A stretch of 64,000 nt of DNA from Diploptera punctata (taxonomy: Eukaryota; Arthropoda; Insecta; Blattodea; Blaberidae): NCBI GenBank assembly GCA_030220185.1, contig JASPKZ010007796.1, positions 124,001 to 188,000 on the forward strand, written 5' to 3'. The notes under the pieces are model-generated. The model ran no database searches. It worked only from the letters and a program-made list of their open reading frames with translations, and was not told the DNA's origin. Below are positions 41,365-52,618 of the stretch, piece after piece. Positions within the stretch are counted from its first letter, which is position 1. Each line of letters starts with the position of its first letter. The position numbers were made by a program, and so were the translations under genes.

Positions 41365-42350
41365 TTCAGTCTAACCATCTTACCTCAATGTTAATGTTGA
41401 TTTGTTCTTGAACGTGTTTTGATTCTATCATAATCATCAGCAGCATCTTGCCCAGACTGGGCAAGATGTTGATGATATAATCGAAACATGTTCAAGAACA
41501 AATCAACATTAATATTGAGGTAAGATGATCAGACTGATATGGAATTCATGATAAAAGGTTGAAAAACACATATGAATCATGGGGTCTCACAGTAAATTTA
41601 CAAAAAAACAGAATATCTGGCAATAAATAGCAATGAAAGAGAAAATTTAATATTGGAAGAAGGAATCCAAATAAAGCAAGTGAAACAAACTAAATATTTG
41701 GGAATAATTATGGATAACATTGAAGATATAGGCAAAGAGAACATAAAACATAGAATTGAATTGAGTAGCAAAATAATATCATTGTTAAATTCCATATGGT
41801 GGGATAAGCATATTTGGAAAGACACAAAAAAAGATATTGGTAAAACATTGGTGGAATCTGTTGCAATGTACGGAAGTGAGGTATGGACAATCAGTAAGTA
41901 CTACAAGAATAGACTAATAGCTCTAGAAATGGATTATTTACGAAGAAGTGCCAGAAAGTCTAAATTAGAACATGTCACAAATAAGGAAATTAGAAACATA
42001 ATGGAAGCAGAAGAAAGCATAATTGAAAGAATTGAGGAGAAGGAATTAAAGTGGTTAGGACATGTTTTAAGAATGGAAGATGAGCGATGGCCGAAGCAAC
42101 TATATGAATGGCATCCGAACAGAAAGAAGAAAAGAGGAAGACCAAGGTTAACATGGAAGGAAAACATGAAGACAATAATGCAAGCTAGAGGGCTAAGCAT
42201 CGAAGATGCCCAAGACCGTAGGCTTTGGAGGTTTGGCACGGGAAGACGGCAGCAGCTGTAAAAACCCGAAGATAGAATAGAATGATCAGACTGAAAATAA
42301 TTTAATTAAAATAACCTCAAAATATCACTTCCTAAAATAAAATATTATAT
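41365..42350. mobile_element. Foldback element split by a LINE
   Basis: Arms 41365-41430 and 41480-41540 pair through CTTACCTCAATGTTAATGTT and GATTTGTTCTTGAACGTGTT. A plus core TTGATGA..GAAAC is at 41469-41487. The final part (AAAATAATTTAATTAAAATA, ACCTCAAAATATCACTTCC) resumes at 42282 after the LINE insertion. Same subfamily as 10635-10830. Confidence 0.75.
41538..42281 (+). mobile_element. 5'-truncated RTE-like LINE (744 bp)
   Basis: It inserted into the foldback with a perfect 13-bp target duplication (41525-41537 and 42282-42294, ATGATCAGACTGA). An open plus frame (41653-42261, 202 codons) encodes the C-terminal third of an RTE-like reverse transcriptase: TKYLGIIMDN, VAMYGSEVWTISKYYKNRL, EMDYLRRSARKSK, LKWLGHVLRMEDERWPKQLY, KKRGRPRLTWKENMKTIMQA and RRLWRFGTGRRQQL. 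The uninterrupted frame indicates recent arrival. The catalytic YADD part is not included. Confidence 0.9.
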
Positions 42351-42364
42351 GTGTACAATTTAAG

Positions 42365-42470
42365 TGTGTGGTCTCGAAGTCAGGTTCTTATCCCCAATTC
42401 AGAGTGCCCGGAAGGTTTATTCAGGGTTTTTTTCTCCTCGCCTATAAGACATATTTCAAGATTTTTAAAT
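42365..42470 (+). repeat. SINE family 1 head, truncated
   Basis: TGTGTGGTCTCGAAGTCAGG and AGGGTTTTTTTCTCCTCGCC are a diverged head and start of the body. Confidence 0.5.
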
Positions 42471-42529
42471 ACATTACGAAACTCCATTGAGGTCACTGTG
42501 TTAAAGTTTTAATAATTGTAAAACAGTGC

Positions 42530-43575
42530 ATAGAAATACATTATATAATGGAAATGGGCAGCTAAATAACAAATGAGGGAAATTTTGAGGAAGTGGCTGA
42601 ATTCAAATACCTAGGAACAATAATTACAAATAGGAATGAGATGCACAAAGAAATTAAACATAGGCTCAATTCTGGAAATGCGTGCTATTATGCATTACAG
42701 AGACTCTTGACTTCCCAATTCCTTTAAAAAAAAACAAAAAAATGAAAATATATAAAACTATTATTCTACCAGTTATATTATATGGATGCGAAACATGGAC
42801 TCTTACTTTATGGGAGGAAAGGAGATAACGAGAATTTGAAAATAAAGTTAAGAAAAAAAATGGGCAGAAAGAAATGGACAGACAGATGAATGGAGTGAGC
42901 TACATGGTATGCATAGGAAGCCAGATATAATTAGAATAGTAAAGTCTCGTAGACTGCGATAGGCAGGACATGTTGCACGTATGGGGAATGAAAGACTTGC
43001 ATGGAAGCTTCTTGTAGGAAAACCAGAGGGAAAACGCCCAGTTGGTAGACCAAGAATCAGGTGGGAGAATAACATTAACTATGATTTGACGGAGAGACCC
43101 AATTGAAATTTTATAAAACATTGGCAGTACCGGTACTGTTCTATGGATCAGAAGCCTGGATACATAAAAAAACAAGATCTAAGTAGGATAACGGCGGCAG
43201 AAATGAAATTTTTGAGATCTGTTAAAGGGTGCACTAAGGAAGACAGAATCAAGAACACAGAAATAAGACAGGAACTTGAAATATTTGCAATAACTGATAA
43301 AATAGATACATATAGACAAAAATGGAAGCAACACATAAACAGAATGAATGAAGATAGATATCCAAAACAAATAACAAAATACAAACCTAAAGGCATCCGA
43401 GATGTGGGCAGACCTAGAAAGAGATGGGCTGAAGTCGGAACGGGTCAACAGACCTAATCCATGAATGCAGATGATGATGATGATTTGACGGAAGTAGATT
43501 ATACAGGGAATCATTGTAAAACATTAGCTCAGGATATGGACGTATGGCGCTTATGTCCATGGGGCCATGAACCTA
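42530..43575 (+). pseudogene. RTE-1 LINE copy split by another LINE
   Basis: RTE-1 sequence from ACATTATATAATGGAAATGG through YGCETWTLT, RLR*AGHVARMGNERLAWKL and RPVGRPRIRWENNINYDLT is cut at 43092. It resumes at 43480 with EVDYTGNHCKTLAQDMDVW and the GTTAGTTAGT tail. It is frameshifted near 42725 and 42870. Confidence 0.8.
43093..43479 (+). mobile_element. 5'-truncated LINE inside RTE-1
   Basis: Flanked by ATGATTTGACGG at 43081-43092 and 43480-43491 (the first bases are ambiguous with the ATGATG tail). It encodes TLAVPVLFYGSEAWIHKK, LSRITAAEMKFLRSVKGCTK, WKQHINRMNEDRYPKQITKY and RDVGRPRKRWAEVGTGQQT, then a stop and (GATGAT)n. The frame is essentially open. Confidence 0.85.
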
Positions 43576-43799
43576 CGGGCCAGTGAGTTAGTTAGTGATT
43601 GGGAAGAGTAGGAAACAGATGAAAGCTTCGATGAGAAATAGTAGAATAATAGTTTCATTAATACCCATCATCCAACAAGGAACAAAATAATGAGTGATAA
43701 CTGCTATTTTGAATGGTAGTTATTTAATGCACCCTCTGATAATACAATTTTTGTTCTCCACATTATATCTATAAAAGTTCATTTAGATTCCAAATAACG

Positions 43800-44960
43800 A
43801 AACAAAGCTATTTAATAAGATTTAACGATTACATAATTAAAAGGGGTTAAAATAGGCAACAAAGAGCTGAAGATAATAAACTATGCTGATGACACAGTTC
43901 TAATTGCATAAAGTGAAGATAATTTACAAATGCTATTGCACAAATTTAGAATCATTGCAGCAAAATATAACATGAAAATCTCAACAAATAAAACCAAATC
44001 AATGGCAATATCCAAGGACCCACGACGTGTTAAATTAGAAATAGAAGGGGAAAGTACAGAACAGGTAATGAAATTAAAATATTTAGAAATAGAAATTAAT
44101 AGCAGCAACAGAATAACAGATGAAATCCTCCATCAAGCAAATAATGCAAACAAAATATTGGGATGTTTAAACAATACTGTTTGGAAAAATACAAATATAT
44201 ACAAAATAGATACAAAAGTAAGAATTTACTAATCTGTCATAAGACCAGTTCTAACGTATGGTTGTGAATGCCGAACAGAAACTCAAAAAACAAAACAAAT
44301 CAATGAAACAACCGAAATGAAAGTTTTAAGGAATCCATCCATCCATAGTAATTCTGCCTGAGGGCAGATCTTTCACTGCAATCATAGCATTTTCATACTA
44401 TGCTTTGCAGCCTTACTAGGGAATTGTAAGTGTGGTAGCTTCCCGTTGCTTTCCACACCGATGAAGGATGATGATAATGATAAGGATGATGATGATGGCC
44501 ATATGAATTGGGGGACCGTTTGGGCCTTAAAATTTTCCTGACATGTGTCTTACAGGTGAGGAAAAACCCCGATAAAAACCTCACCCAGAAAAACTGTCCC
44601 GACCGGGGATCGAATCCGGGCCCGCTGCGTGACAAGGCAGCACGCTACCTCGAGACCACAGCGGTTGACTTGTTTTAAGGAAAATCGTAGGAAAATCGCA
44701 GCTCTGTTATTAGAGAAGAACGTGAAATTGAACCTATAAACCTCTGGATAAATGATAGAAGACTAAACTGGAACGATCACATAGATAGAATGGAGAACAG
44801 TAGATTAGTGAAGAAAGTACGTGACTGGACGCCTCAGCAAAAAAGGCCTTTAGGAAGACACAACTACGATGGAAGGACGTCACAATACCCCGGACCTGCA
44901 GTGAATGAACACGCAATAAGCTGCCAGCTTTCATGCATAAAGGAAGAAGAAGAAGAAGAT
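43800..44960 (+). pseudogene. LINE fragment split by a SINE
   Basis: The plus strand encodes LKIINYADDTVLIA (YADD box), then NKTKSMAISKDPRRVKLEIE, LNNTVWKNTNIYKIDTKVR and RPVLTYGCECRTETQK up to 44333. After the SINE it resumes with LWINDRRLNWNDHIDRMENS, VRDWTPQQKRPLGR and a (GAAGAA)n tail near 44955. A stop after LIA and frameshifts are present. A distinct family from RTE-1. Confidence 0.8.
44334..44671 (-). mobile_element. tRNA-derived SINE, family 1
   Basis: A complete minus-oriented insertion with an 11-bp target duplication (44323-44333 and 44672-44682, GTTTTAAGGAA). Head on minus: GTGGTCTCGAGGTAGCGTGC (A box) and CCCGGATTCGATCCCCGGTC (B box). The body carries the GGTGAGGTTTTTATCGGGGT motif and, toward the end, the second body type (AAGCATAGTATGAAAATGCT) also found at 23890-24170. 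Confidence 0.85.
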
Positions 44961-45364
44961 AATTAAAGTTTATAGGTGACTACAAATCTCTGTATTTTAT
45001 GGTGCAAAAGCGCTTAAGAATTTGAGAGCCAATATATAGAATGTCCAGACCTCTTGGCCCGAATCAACATAAATCAATAGAAATAGACACTCAAGCCCAA
45101 TGAGATCTTTCATGATTAGCAAGTAGCGAGTTTTTTGTAAGCTGCTATTTTTTTAAACTCATAAGTGTCTTAAAATTGGCAGCAACGTTTCAACCTTGAT
45201 AAATAGAGTACAAAGGTCATTCATTGTCTTACCGCTCCTAAATGTTGGATTGGGCCCATGGGTATCATACTTACTCTTACCATATGTTATAATAGGCCTT
45301 ATTAAAGTTTTATAAATCTTAATTTTGATTTCTCTAGATATTATTTTGTTTTTAATAATTGTTA

Positions 45365-46160
45365 TGAGGGATTATTTAACTCATCCCCCAAATGGGAGTC
45401 AATGACCAACCACATTTCAATGATTTTTTTATTTACAACCAATCACAGTCGTGTTTCGCCTCGAATTTATCAACCAAAGTTTATCATATTAAAGAGTACA
45501 CCTCCTTTTTAACATTCTGAGTAGATCATTGCATTATTTTGTAGTGACTGATGTAACAAAATACGGCTATCAGATTGTATATATAGTGCACGAATGTCAA
45601 CAGATAGATCATGCGGGAGATAATATAAAAACATTTGTAGCAATTGATTACACCACAAACAAAAAGAAACCACTGTTTGCACTTTCTTAAACGAATTATT
45701 TTCCAGGAAATTACGTTGCAGAAAAATATAATTGACGTATTTACAGCATAGGACATCGGAAATCAATTAATACCTATAAGCAGTAGTAGTAGTATTCAAA
45801 TGTTCTGAAGCTCTTTATTTGTCATCATTCGCTTGTTAATGCCTATGATGTTAGTTATAAATTTCTCCACTAGGGTGCATTCTTACAATAATGCGAACCT
45901 TTGGCAATAAATAATATGATCTGGTTGTAGTCATGAACAAAAGAAGCAAATGAAGCGTACCAATCGTTTCTCATTTGTTTTCAAACATCGCCGTTTACAT
46001 TAAATATATAAATATTTTAAAATAACTATAGTTAAATAACGAGTTGTGAGTAAACTGCTTAATTTTATTCGTTAAATAGTCCTAACAAATGCCACTCTTG
46101 ATTTCCAAATTCCCTAGATAAATTTGGAAATCGTTCATGGCATTATTTATGAATAATATA
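45365..46160. repeat. Interspersed repeat family R, diverged copy
   Basis: It shares the order of blocks with 51805-52440 and 63125-63745: ATTTAACTCAT, AGTCAATGACCAA, TTTCTCCACT.GGGTGCATTC, GGCAATAAATAATATGATCT, CATCGCCGTTTACATTAAAT and TTAAATAGTCCTAACAAATG. It ends in a terminal hairpin TGCCACTCTTGATTTCCAAA..TTTGGAAATC.TTCATGGCA. It differs in the middle (45540-45830). No coding frame; class unknown. Confidence 0.7.
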
Positions 46161-46314
46161 CCCTGTTAGCCAGATATATTCTTCATTGTACCTCATTCTT
46201 TATATCATTATTTGTTGTCAATATTGACTCGATTCATATAAATTAATTTATCTTTTCTAATTTATATGCATTAATCTTGACATCCTTTACTTGGTCGTGT
46301 TGTCTATTGGTACT

Positions 46315-46600
46315 TATTTACTTACTTACTGGCACTATCGAACCCGTAGGTTCATGGCCGCGAGGACATAAACTCTCCATACATCCCTATCCTGAGCTAA
46401 TGTTTTCCAATCATTCCCTGTATAATCAATTTCCTTCAAATCATAGTTAATGTCATTCTCCCACCTCATTCTTGGTCTACAAACCGGGCATTTTCCCTCT
46501 GGTTTTCCTACAAGAAGCTTCCATGCACGTCTTTCATTACCCGTACGTGCCACATGTTTTGCCCATCGTAGTCTATCAGAGACGGGTCTCATATCCCTGG
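46315..46600 (-). pseudogene. RTE-1 LINE 3' end
   Basis: The minus frame reads DRLRWAKHVARTGNERRAWK, GRPRMRWENDINYDLKEIDY, DWKTLAQDRDVWRVYVLAAM, then NLRVR and a stop. Truncated 5' at about 46590. The (GTAA)n tail is at 46313-46330. Confidence 0.85.
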
Positions 46601-46719
46601 ATTTTTATGGGGTGTATGCAATTCCAGTAGAATCGAAAAACTGGTTTCGGGGTCCTTAACGATTTGAGTTGTAGAATTATGTACTTTTAAAATTGATGGT
46701 AAACCACCGTTGAGGTTAA

Positions 46720-47655
46720 ATAACTAATTCACTGACACCTTCGAACCCGTAGGTTCATGGCCGCACGGATATAAGCTCTCCATACACCCCTATCCTGAGC
46801 TAATGTTTTCCAATCATTCCCTGTAGAACCTACTTCCCTCAAATCATAATCCCACCTCATTATTGGTCTACCAATTGGGCGTTTTCCCTCTAGTTTACCT
46901 ACAAACTTCCATGCGCGTCTTTCATTCCCCATACGTGCTACATGTCCTGCCAATCGCAGTCTACGAGACTTAACTGTTATTATATCTGGCTTCCTATAAA
47001 GACCATGTAGTTCACTATTATGAACTCTTCTCCATTCACCTGTCTGTTTATCTCTCACTGGTCCAAAAATTGTCCTAAGAACTTTATTCTCAAATACCCG
47101 TAATCTTCTTTCCTCCCTGAAAGTAAGAGTCAATGTTTCGCATCCATATAATATAAATGGGATTTTTTTTTTTCCTGGCGCGACAGGCCTAGAAGGTCCT
47201 TAGCCTATCAACCAGGTGCTGGTCTCACGGGGAGAATAATAGTTTTATATATTTTGATTTTAACGTTTTTTGAAAGGAGTTGGGATGTCAAGAGTCTCTG
47301 TAATGTATAACAGCACGCATTTCCAGAATTGAGCCTATGTTTAATTTCTTTGGGCATCTCATTCCTATTAATGATTATTGTTCCTAGGTATTTGAATTCA
47401 GCCACTTCCTCAAAATTTCCCTCATTTGTCATTAGCTGTCTACTTCCATGATATAATATATTTCTATGTGTGACCATATATTTAGTTTTATTGATATTTA
47501 CTTCCAGTCCCAATTTCTTAGTATTACTCAATAGTGCGAGCGTGTTGGTCTTTAGTATCTCCTCGCTATCGGCCAATAGCACTACATCATCTGCATAAAC
47601 TAACAGCTTATTAATACCATTGAGTTGCAGGCCTTCTTCGTCCTCTAAAGATTTG
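46720..47655 (-). pseudogene. RTE-1 LINE copy carrying a SINE scrap
   Basis: The minus strand runs from IKSLEDEEGLQLNGINKLLV and YADDVVLLADSEEILK (catalytic box intact) through KYLGTIIINRNEM and the TWTLTFREERRLRVFENK stretch. It passes RLAGHVARMGNERRAWK and ends in NLRVRRCQ. A family-4 SINE scrap (47170-47235) interrupts the ILPVI-YGCET region. Its 5' edge runs into the (GA)n tract. Confidence 0.8.
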
Positions 47656-47664
47656 ATGGTTATT

Positions 47665-47745
<81 letters not shown>

Positions 47746-47785
47746 CGAGAGAGAGAGAGAGAGAGCGAGAGATCGAGAGAGATGG
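47656..47785. repeat. (GA)n microsatellite
   Basis: About 125 bp of GAGAGA with a few GC and GG interruptions. On minus it reads as Ser-Leu repeats, which artificially lengthens an open frame. Confidence 0.95.
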
Positions 47786-47789
47786 AGAT

Positions 47790-48630
47790 AGAAGGGTAGA
47801 TCGTTGACCACTTCAGTCCAGACACAAAAGAAAGAACCCACCCTGTTGTCAGTTTTCCTCTTCCCCCTTGACCGTATTGACATCTGATGAAGAAACGCCG
47901 TAACACAGGTGCGAGTGCGAGTGAGAGAGGTGAGTACAGTTGTCTCATCCTACAAATTTCTCGTAAAGTTAAACCAGGGAGACTATAGGTGGGTTGTTAA
48001 ATAAAATGTTAAAATCTTATTTCTGTTTAAAAATTTCGTCAAACAATTAAACAATATATAATACATTCAGATTCAACCCAGGAAGTTACTGTGTGTTTGG
48101 AATAGGGAACTGGGTTGCCATTTTAATAGTATTTTCTTGAGAAATCCTTATATAAAACTGAAATATGCAACACAGCAGGTACAGAGTTGTAAGTTGTAGC
48201 TGTCCAAGCCACCCCCTCTTAAAGAAAAAAACAGTTACCATTTCTCACTGAGCTCGTGCGGATCTATACTATCCTGTGTGAAAGTGTCGACTCTCATATT
48301 TACTATAAAACTAGTTTCCATGCCGTAAAACAAAAACTTTTATTATATGTATAGTATATAGATTTGTAAAAAGTATTGCTCCTTCCCCTTCCATCCCTCC
48401 CTAAAGAAACGAATACCATTATTATGAGTTTGGCAACATCTACCTGTACATAGGGGCACACTGGCGTAGCCCGTAAGCTCTGTAGTAACTTTCTGGGTTG
48501 AATCAGAGTATATATGAAGGACATGGGTGTTTCCCTAGTGGAAAGTTACGTTTATTTCCCTACAAATGTCAGCGAGAGACATGTGGTTAGTTCATAGCCT
48601 TGAGGCGACATTTAGTAGAAAACTAAGGTA
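47790..48630. other. Nothing firmly recognised
   Basis: Non-coding sequence between the microsatellite and a SINE-like repeat. It has no frames with recognisable motifs. Confidence 0.4.
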
Positions 48631-48639
48631 TTACTCGGA

Positions 48640-48875
48640 TGGATGAAGGTCGGTTAAATTTTGCCCAGAGGTATTTTTATTCAGATTTTAGGTTCTTCTA
48701 CGAGTCCGAAAATCTTCAGACTCGGAACCCACGGCATAAAATCCCTTCCGCAGTACATGTCTCTTGGGATTTTTCCATCTTAATAATCCATCGACCCCTG
48801 CCGGATTTGAACTCGTGACCTTCGGAACTAGAGGCAAGAAACGTAACCACTAGACCACCGCAGCAACCAAAATAT
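48640..48875 (-). repeat. tRNA-linked SINE copy
   Basis: On minus, GGTGGTCTAGTGGTTACG (A box) and GGTCACGAGTTCAAATCCGG (B box), then a body with TAAGATGGAAAAATCCCAAG and the TTTTCGGACTCGTAG motif. The body matches 22200-22440 in inverse orientation. Confidence 0.65.
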
Positions 48876-48984
48876 AGGTCTTTCAGAAAACATGTTCCAT
48901 CATTAGCATGTAAAATGGTATAATAGCCTATATAAGATTATTTAAGAGAGTGTATGGAAAGAAGTTCATAGTTTTTATTGATAA

Positions 48985-49130
48985 AAATCATCATCAACAA
49001 CAAGGATTAAGCCCAATGGCCTGTTCCGATCTCATTATAGGTCGAATTGGTCCTTCCATCTCTTCAATGGTCTTCCCAACAATCTTCTCCCTTTTGGTTT
49101 ATAATTATACGTTCTTCTTGGTATGCGCTG
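48985..49130 (-). pseudogene. LINE 3'-end fragment
   Basis: The minus translation gives IIYKPKGRRLLGRPLK-like residues (seen as NYKPKREKIVGKTIEEM) then RSEQAIGLNPCC, with a (GATGATGAT)-like tail at 48987-48998. Heavily decayed. Confidence 0.5.
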
Positions 49131-49639
49131 TTCATTCATTCATAATATGTGCTGAAAGTAAGCATTTTGATAGTATTTTATTCTTTCACAGAGATTAAAT
49201 ATATTAAGTTCTGTTCTTATATCTTCGTTCTTCTTTTTTATTTCTGCAGCCTCTATTTGTTTACTATCTTACTTTTTCTATTGATAAAAAAAGATAAATT
49301 TAAAAAGTCCCTCACATGTATTCCAGGTTCAAATATTTCGTAGAGCTTGAAACGAACAATTCCGACAAATTATACTCTATATCAAAATACCTACTCAGTT
49401 TGGAGTCTATAATTTTTGCTGATTGGTTCCAACAAGTACAAAACGTCCACAAGTTTTTTTTTTTTTTTGTGATTGAAATGTATATCTATAATTTCCCGGA
49501 ACACACTGGTATCTCACTATATTGTTAAATTTCTCAAATCAGAATTAAAACTGCTCAAATTAAGTTACACAAACCTATCTGAGCGACCCAGACATCGCGT
49601 CGTCCTGAACTATAATATTCAACTAGGTGGCTGAAGATG

Positions 49640-50135
49640 AACGACAATCCGAAAGTCCTACGCAGTTTAAAATTACAGTTGATGGCGACTAACAAAGGGA
49701 CCGTCAACCATTTCATGACAAAACTTACCTTGAAATTTCTTCCAGAGAAGCGTTGTAATGTACCAAGACCGTGTTCAAAAAATGTCTGCCTTGTTAACTG
49801 AAAGGCATTAAAATCCAGCGCCAATATTTTATTTAAACTTTAGAAAGTAAAACAACTCGTGAATTGGTACACAGAATAATCCACACTACCTACCGTCCGC
49901 GCCACGTCCCACCTTATTCCAGTCCACTCCACTCATACTCATGCAGGGAGTTCATCTGCGTACAGTGGGTCGTCATTCCTGGATCCTAGCTTCGATTTCT
50001 GTGCCTTCAAGTTAAAAAGGCAGATAATTTTAGGACATGGCCTTGGTATATCACAACGTTTCTCTGGGGGAAATTTAAAGCTATGTTTCGGCATGCAATT
50101 GTTGACAGTTCCCTTGTGAGTCACGCAGGTACGTT
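49640..50135. repeat. Diverged inverted repeat
   Basis: 49680-49795 and 50030-50130 are inverted copies at roughly 75-80 percent by eye (GTCTTGGTACATTACAACGC and CCTTGGTATATCACAACGTT, each followed by TTCTCTGG.(A/G)(A/G)AAATTT(C/A)AA). The left arm begins after CTGAAGATGAAC (49630). The spacer (49800-50025) holds nothing recognised. Confidence 0.6.
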
Positions 50136-50184
50136 TGTACAGTAAAATTTAACTTGAATACAGTAGTTACATCTAATTTTTAAT

Positions 50185-50465
50185 TCCATGGCACGACAGG
50201 CCTAGAAGGCCCTTAGCCTACCATCCGACTGCTGGCCTCAAATCCACCACATGTGTCAATCACAGAGGGAGTCCCCTAGACGTTATAGTTGGTATTCTCA
50301 ACCTGGAGTCGCTACTTATTGTAGCTGCCCAAATGCCTCACGACGCTGGGTAGGCACCGATCCCATACTGGCCGAAATACCATGGAGACTCGAACCAACG
50401 CAAGTCCCGTAGCTCTGCGCCAAGGCTTCCTGCCTTAACCACTCGGCTACGGCGCGGGACAGTAG
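50185..50465 (-). mobile_element. tRNA-derived SINE, family 4
   Basis: Minus orientation: CCGTAGCCGAGTGGTTAAGG (A box), GCGTTGGTTCGAGTCTCCAT (B box), body with TGGTAGGCTAAGGGCCTTCT. It ends next to CAGTAGTTAC at both sides (50163-50172 and 50460-50469), a probable target duplication ACAGTAGTTAC. Confidence 0.8.
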
Positions 50466-50469
50466 TTAC

Positions 50470-51800
50470 CTCAACAATAATAAATTATTCTTAAACATTT
50501 GGATATCTTTACTCAAATAGAAGCTAGTATAATAATGTTTTTTTTATTGCTAAATTATTGTTCTTGATTTTGAGTTTATCTAAAATAGTTTCAAGCGTAA
50601 AGTACCCATTAATATTTCTTAAGTTGTTACTCAACACAAGCACGAAGGTTTTGTACCAAGAAGTTTATCCATGACTTCCTTTGAGACATGCAACCAAGTT
50701 CAAAGTGACGTACGCTGTGTTGCCTATGAGCCATGCGCAGCATTCCTCAATCTATTTTAAAACCTGGTGAATAGATACTGGTTGTTTACACACAGAACGA
50801 AGACAACTTCACACGGAGGCAGGCCTGATGTTCTCTTTCAAAATTTAACTATTTGATCAATAATTTCGAAACGTGCTACAGCCACTATAGAATATGGACA
50901 TTCATCTTTCAAATATATTAAGGTATTTCTCGTTGAACGATTCCCATTTATAAGACAGATTTCTCTATAGTATCACATTGATAAACATATAAAAATGACT
51001 ATACGTAGTTAAAGAAACATGCAATTGTGAAAATATATGTTATTAGATTCCAAGCATTGACTAGGCAAAAAAAGGTTATAAAAATAAATAATAGTTTTAA
51101 AAAACTAAAACAGCACGCTTTATTTGAAAACCGAACTCAAAAATGAAAAATAATTTTAATTTCCAACAGGCTTGGGATAAATTTAAAGTGGTTAACAAAA
51201 AAATCATCTCCAACTCATATAGAATAAAACTAGAATTATCATCAACAGATATTGGTAAAAGTAAAGTCTCTAAGAAGAACATGTAAAAATCATAAAAAGC
51301 ACCCCACGCTTTTGATGGTAAAATTATTTTCTTTTTGTTGATAAAGCTGCCACACCTATAATTCCCTAGTATAGCCCACAAACGAAGAGAATGAAAGCAC
51401 GGGACGAAGGAGGGCACGGGGAATTGCAAGCCAAACAGTGGCATACTACACCTTAGAATAAAGGAACACTCATAACATATGAAATACCTACTGCTTTCAT
51501 TCACTTCGTCTGTGGACAGTAATTACCTAGAATTTAATATACTGCCTAAAGCTATGAGCTGCGATGGTTTATTTCATGTCCCAGGATCTCTGGACATCGT
51601 AAGGGAAAGCTTCACATTATCTCTCATGTTTTTCATCGATCTCAGCCGCCGATACTGAATTCTTGACCTGCAACTCAGCCATTTATCTAAATTGTACCGT
51701 ACTACATTACTATGATTACTGTTGATTCCCATTTTGTACGTGTTCTCAATTTAAGTGAAACTTTGACCTGACCCACTGATTTACAAGTTCACAACTTTAT
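50470..51800. other. Nothing firmly recognised
   Basis: AT-rich sequence. The longest frame (51097-51504, minus, 135 codons) is rich in Phe/Leu/Ser/Cys with no motif and no splice-supported extension; I do not call it a gene. Confidence 0.45.
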
Positions 51801-51804
51801 ATCG

Positions 51805-52445
51805 ACTATTTAACTCATGCCACAAATGCTAGTCAATGACCAATCACGTTTCAATGAATTTTGTTTTACAACCAATGACAGTCGTGTTTCATCTCGCTCT
51901 TTATCGATTTCTCTTTATCAGCTCCTGATTTTGTGATAAAGAAAGTTCCTCCTTTTTTAATGTTCTGAACAGGTCAAAGCATTATTTTTCTCCAACAAAT
52001 ACTACATTGAACACAGCAAATAATGAAAAGATTCCTTGATTTTACTGAGTTGTTTACTAAAAAAATAAATGAATAACCCGTAATGTTGATTATGATATAT
52101 AGTTTGATGTGTTTAATTATTTCTCCACTTGGGTGCACTCTTACAATATTGCGATCTTATTTGGCAATAAATAATATGATCAAGCAGCAGTGAATGAACA
52201 TAACCTCACATTTCTGATTTGTTTTCAAACATCGCCGTTTACATTAAATATATAAATATTTTAAAATAACTATAGTTAAACAATGATTTGTGAGTAAACA
52301 GCTTAATTTTATTCGTTAAATAGTCCTAACAAATGCCACTCTTGATTTCCAAATTCTCTAGATAAATTCAATCCTCACTTCGTGAGTCGTGAATTTATCG
52401 ATAATTTGGAAATCACTCGTGGCATTAGTTATGAATATTGAAACT
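51805..52445. repeat. Interspersed repeat family R
   Basis: Nearly identical over about 620 bp to 63125-63745, from GACTATTTAACTCATGCCAC through GTTCTGAACAGGTCA and GGCAATAAATAATATGATC. The terminal hairpin is TGCCACTCTTGATTTCCAAA ... TTTGGAAATCACTCGTGGCA. The second copy lies inside a pogo-like transposon, which proves mobility or duplication. No coding capacity. Confidence 0.8.
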
Positions 52446-52618
52446 AAGAAAATGATTAAAAGGAGTAAAATCGTTTCTATACAAAACTATTAAGAGAGAA
52501 AATAAAAGTATGCTCTATGTTTTTAAGAATTCTAGTTTTCCTTCACTTTCCCAAGTATCAGAGATCCTTTCCGACATGAAAGAAAGAGGGGAAATTGGTA
52601 TCATTTAAGAGATACTAC

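Noticed and set aside
47208..47948. 246-codon minus-strand open frame
   Set aside because: It is a fusion of an RTE-1 reverse-transcriptase fragment with Ser-Leu repeats translated from a (GA)n microsatellite and unrelated sequence; not a gene.
49880..49975. Candidate first coding exon of myosin V (minus, ATG near 49942 followed by a GT)
   Set aside because: The predicted peptide does not resemble the conserved start of myosin V and no splice or conservation evidence supports it.
51097..51504. 135-codon minus-strand open frame
   Set aside because: Low-complexity hydrophobic composition, no motif, no splice context; expected by chance in AT-rich DNA of this length.
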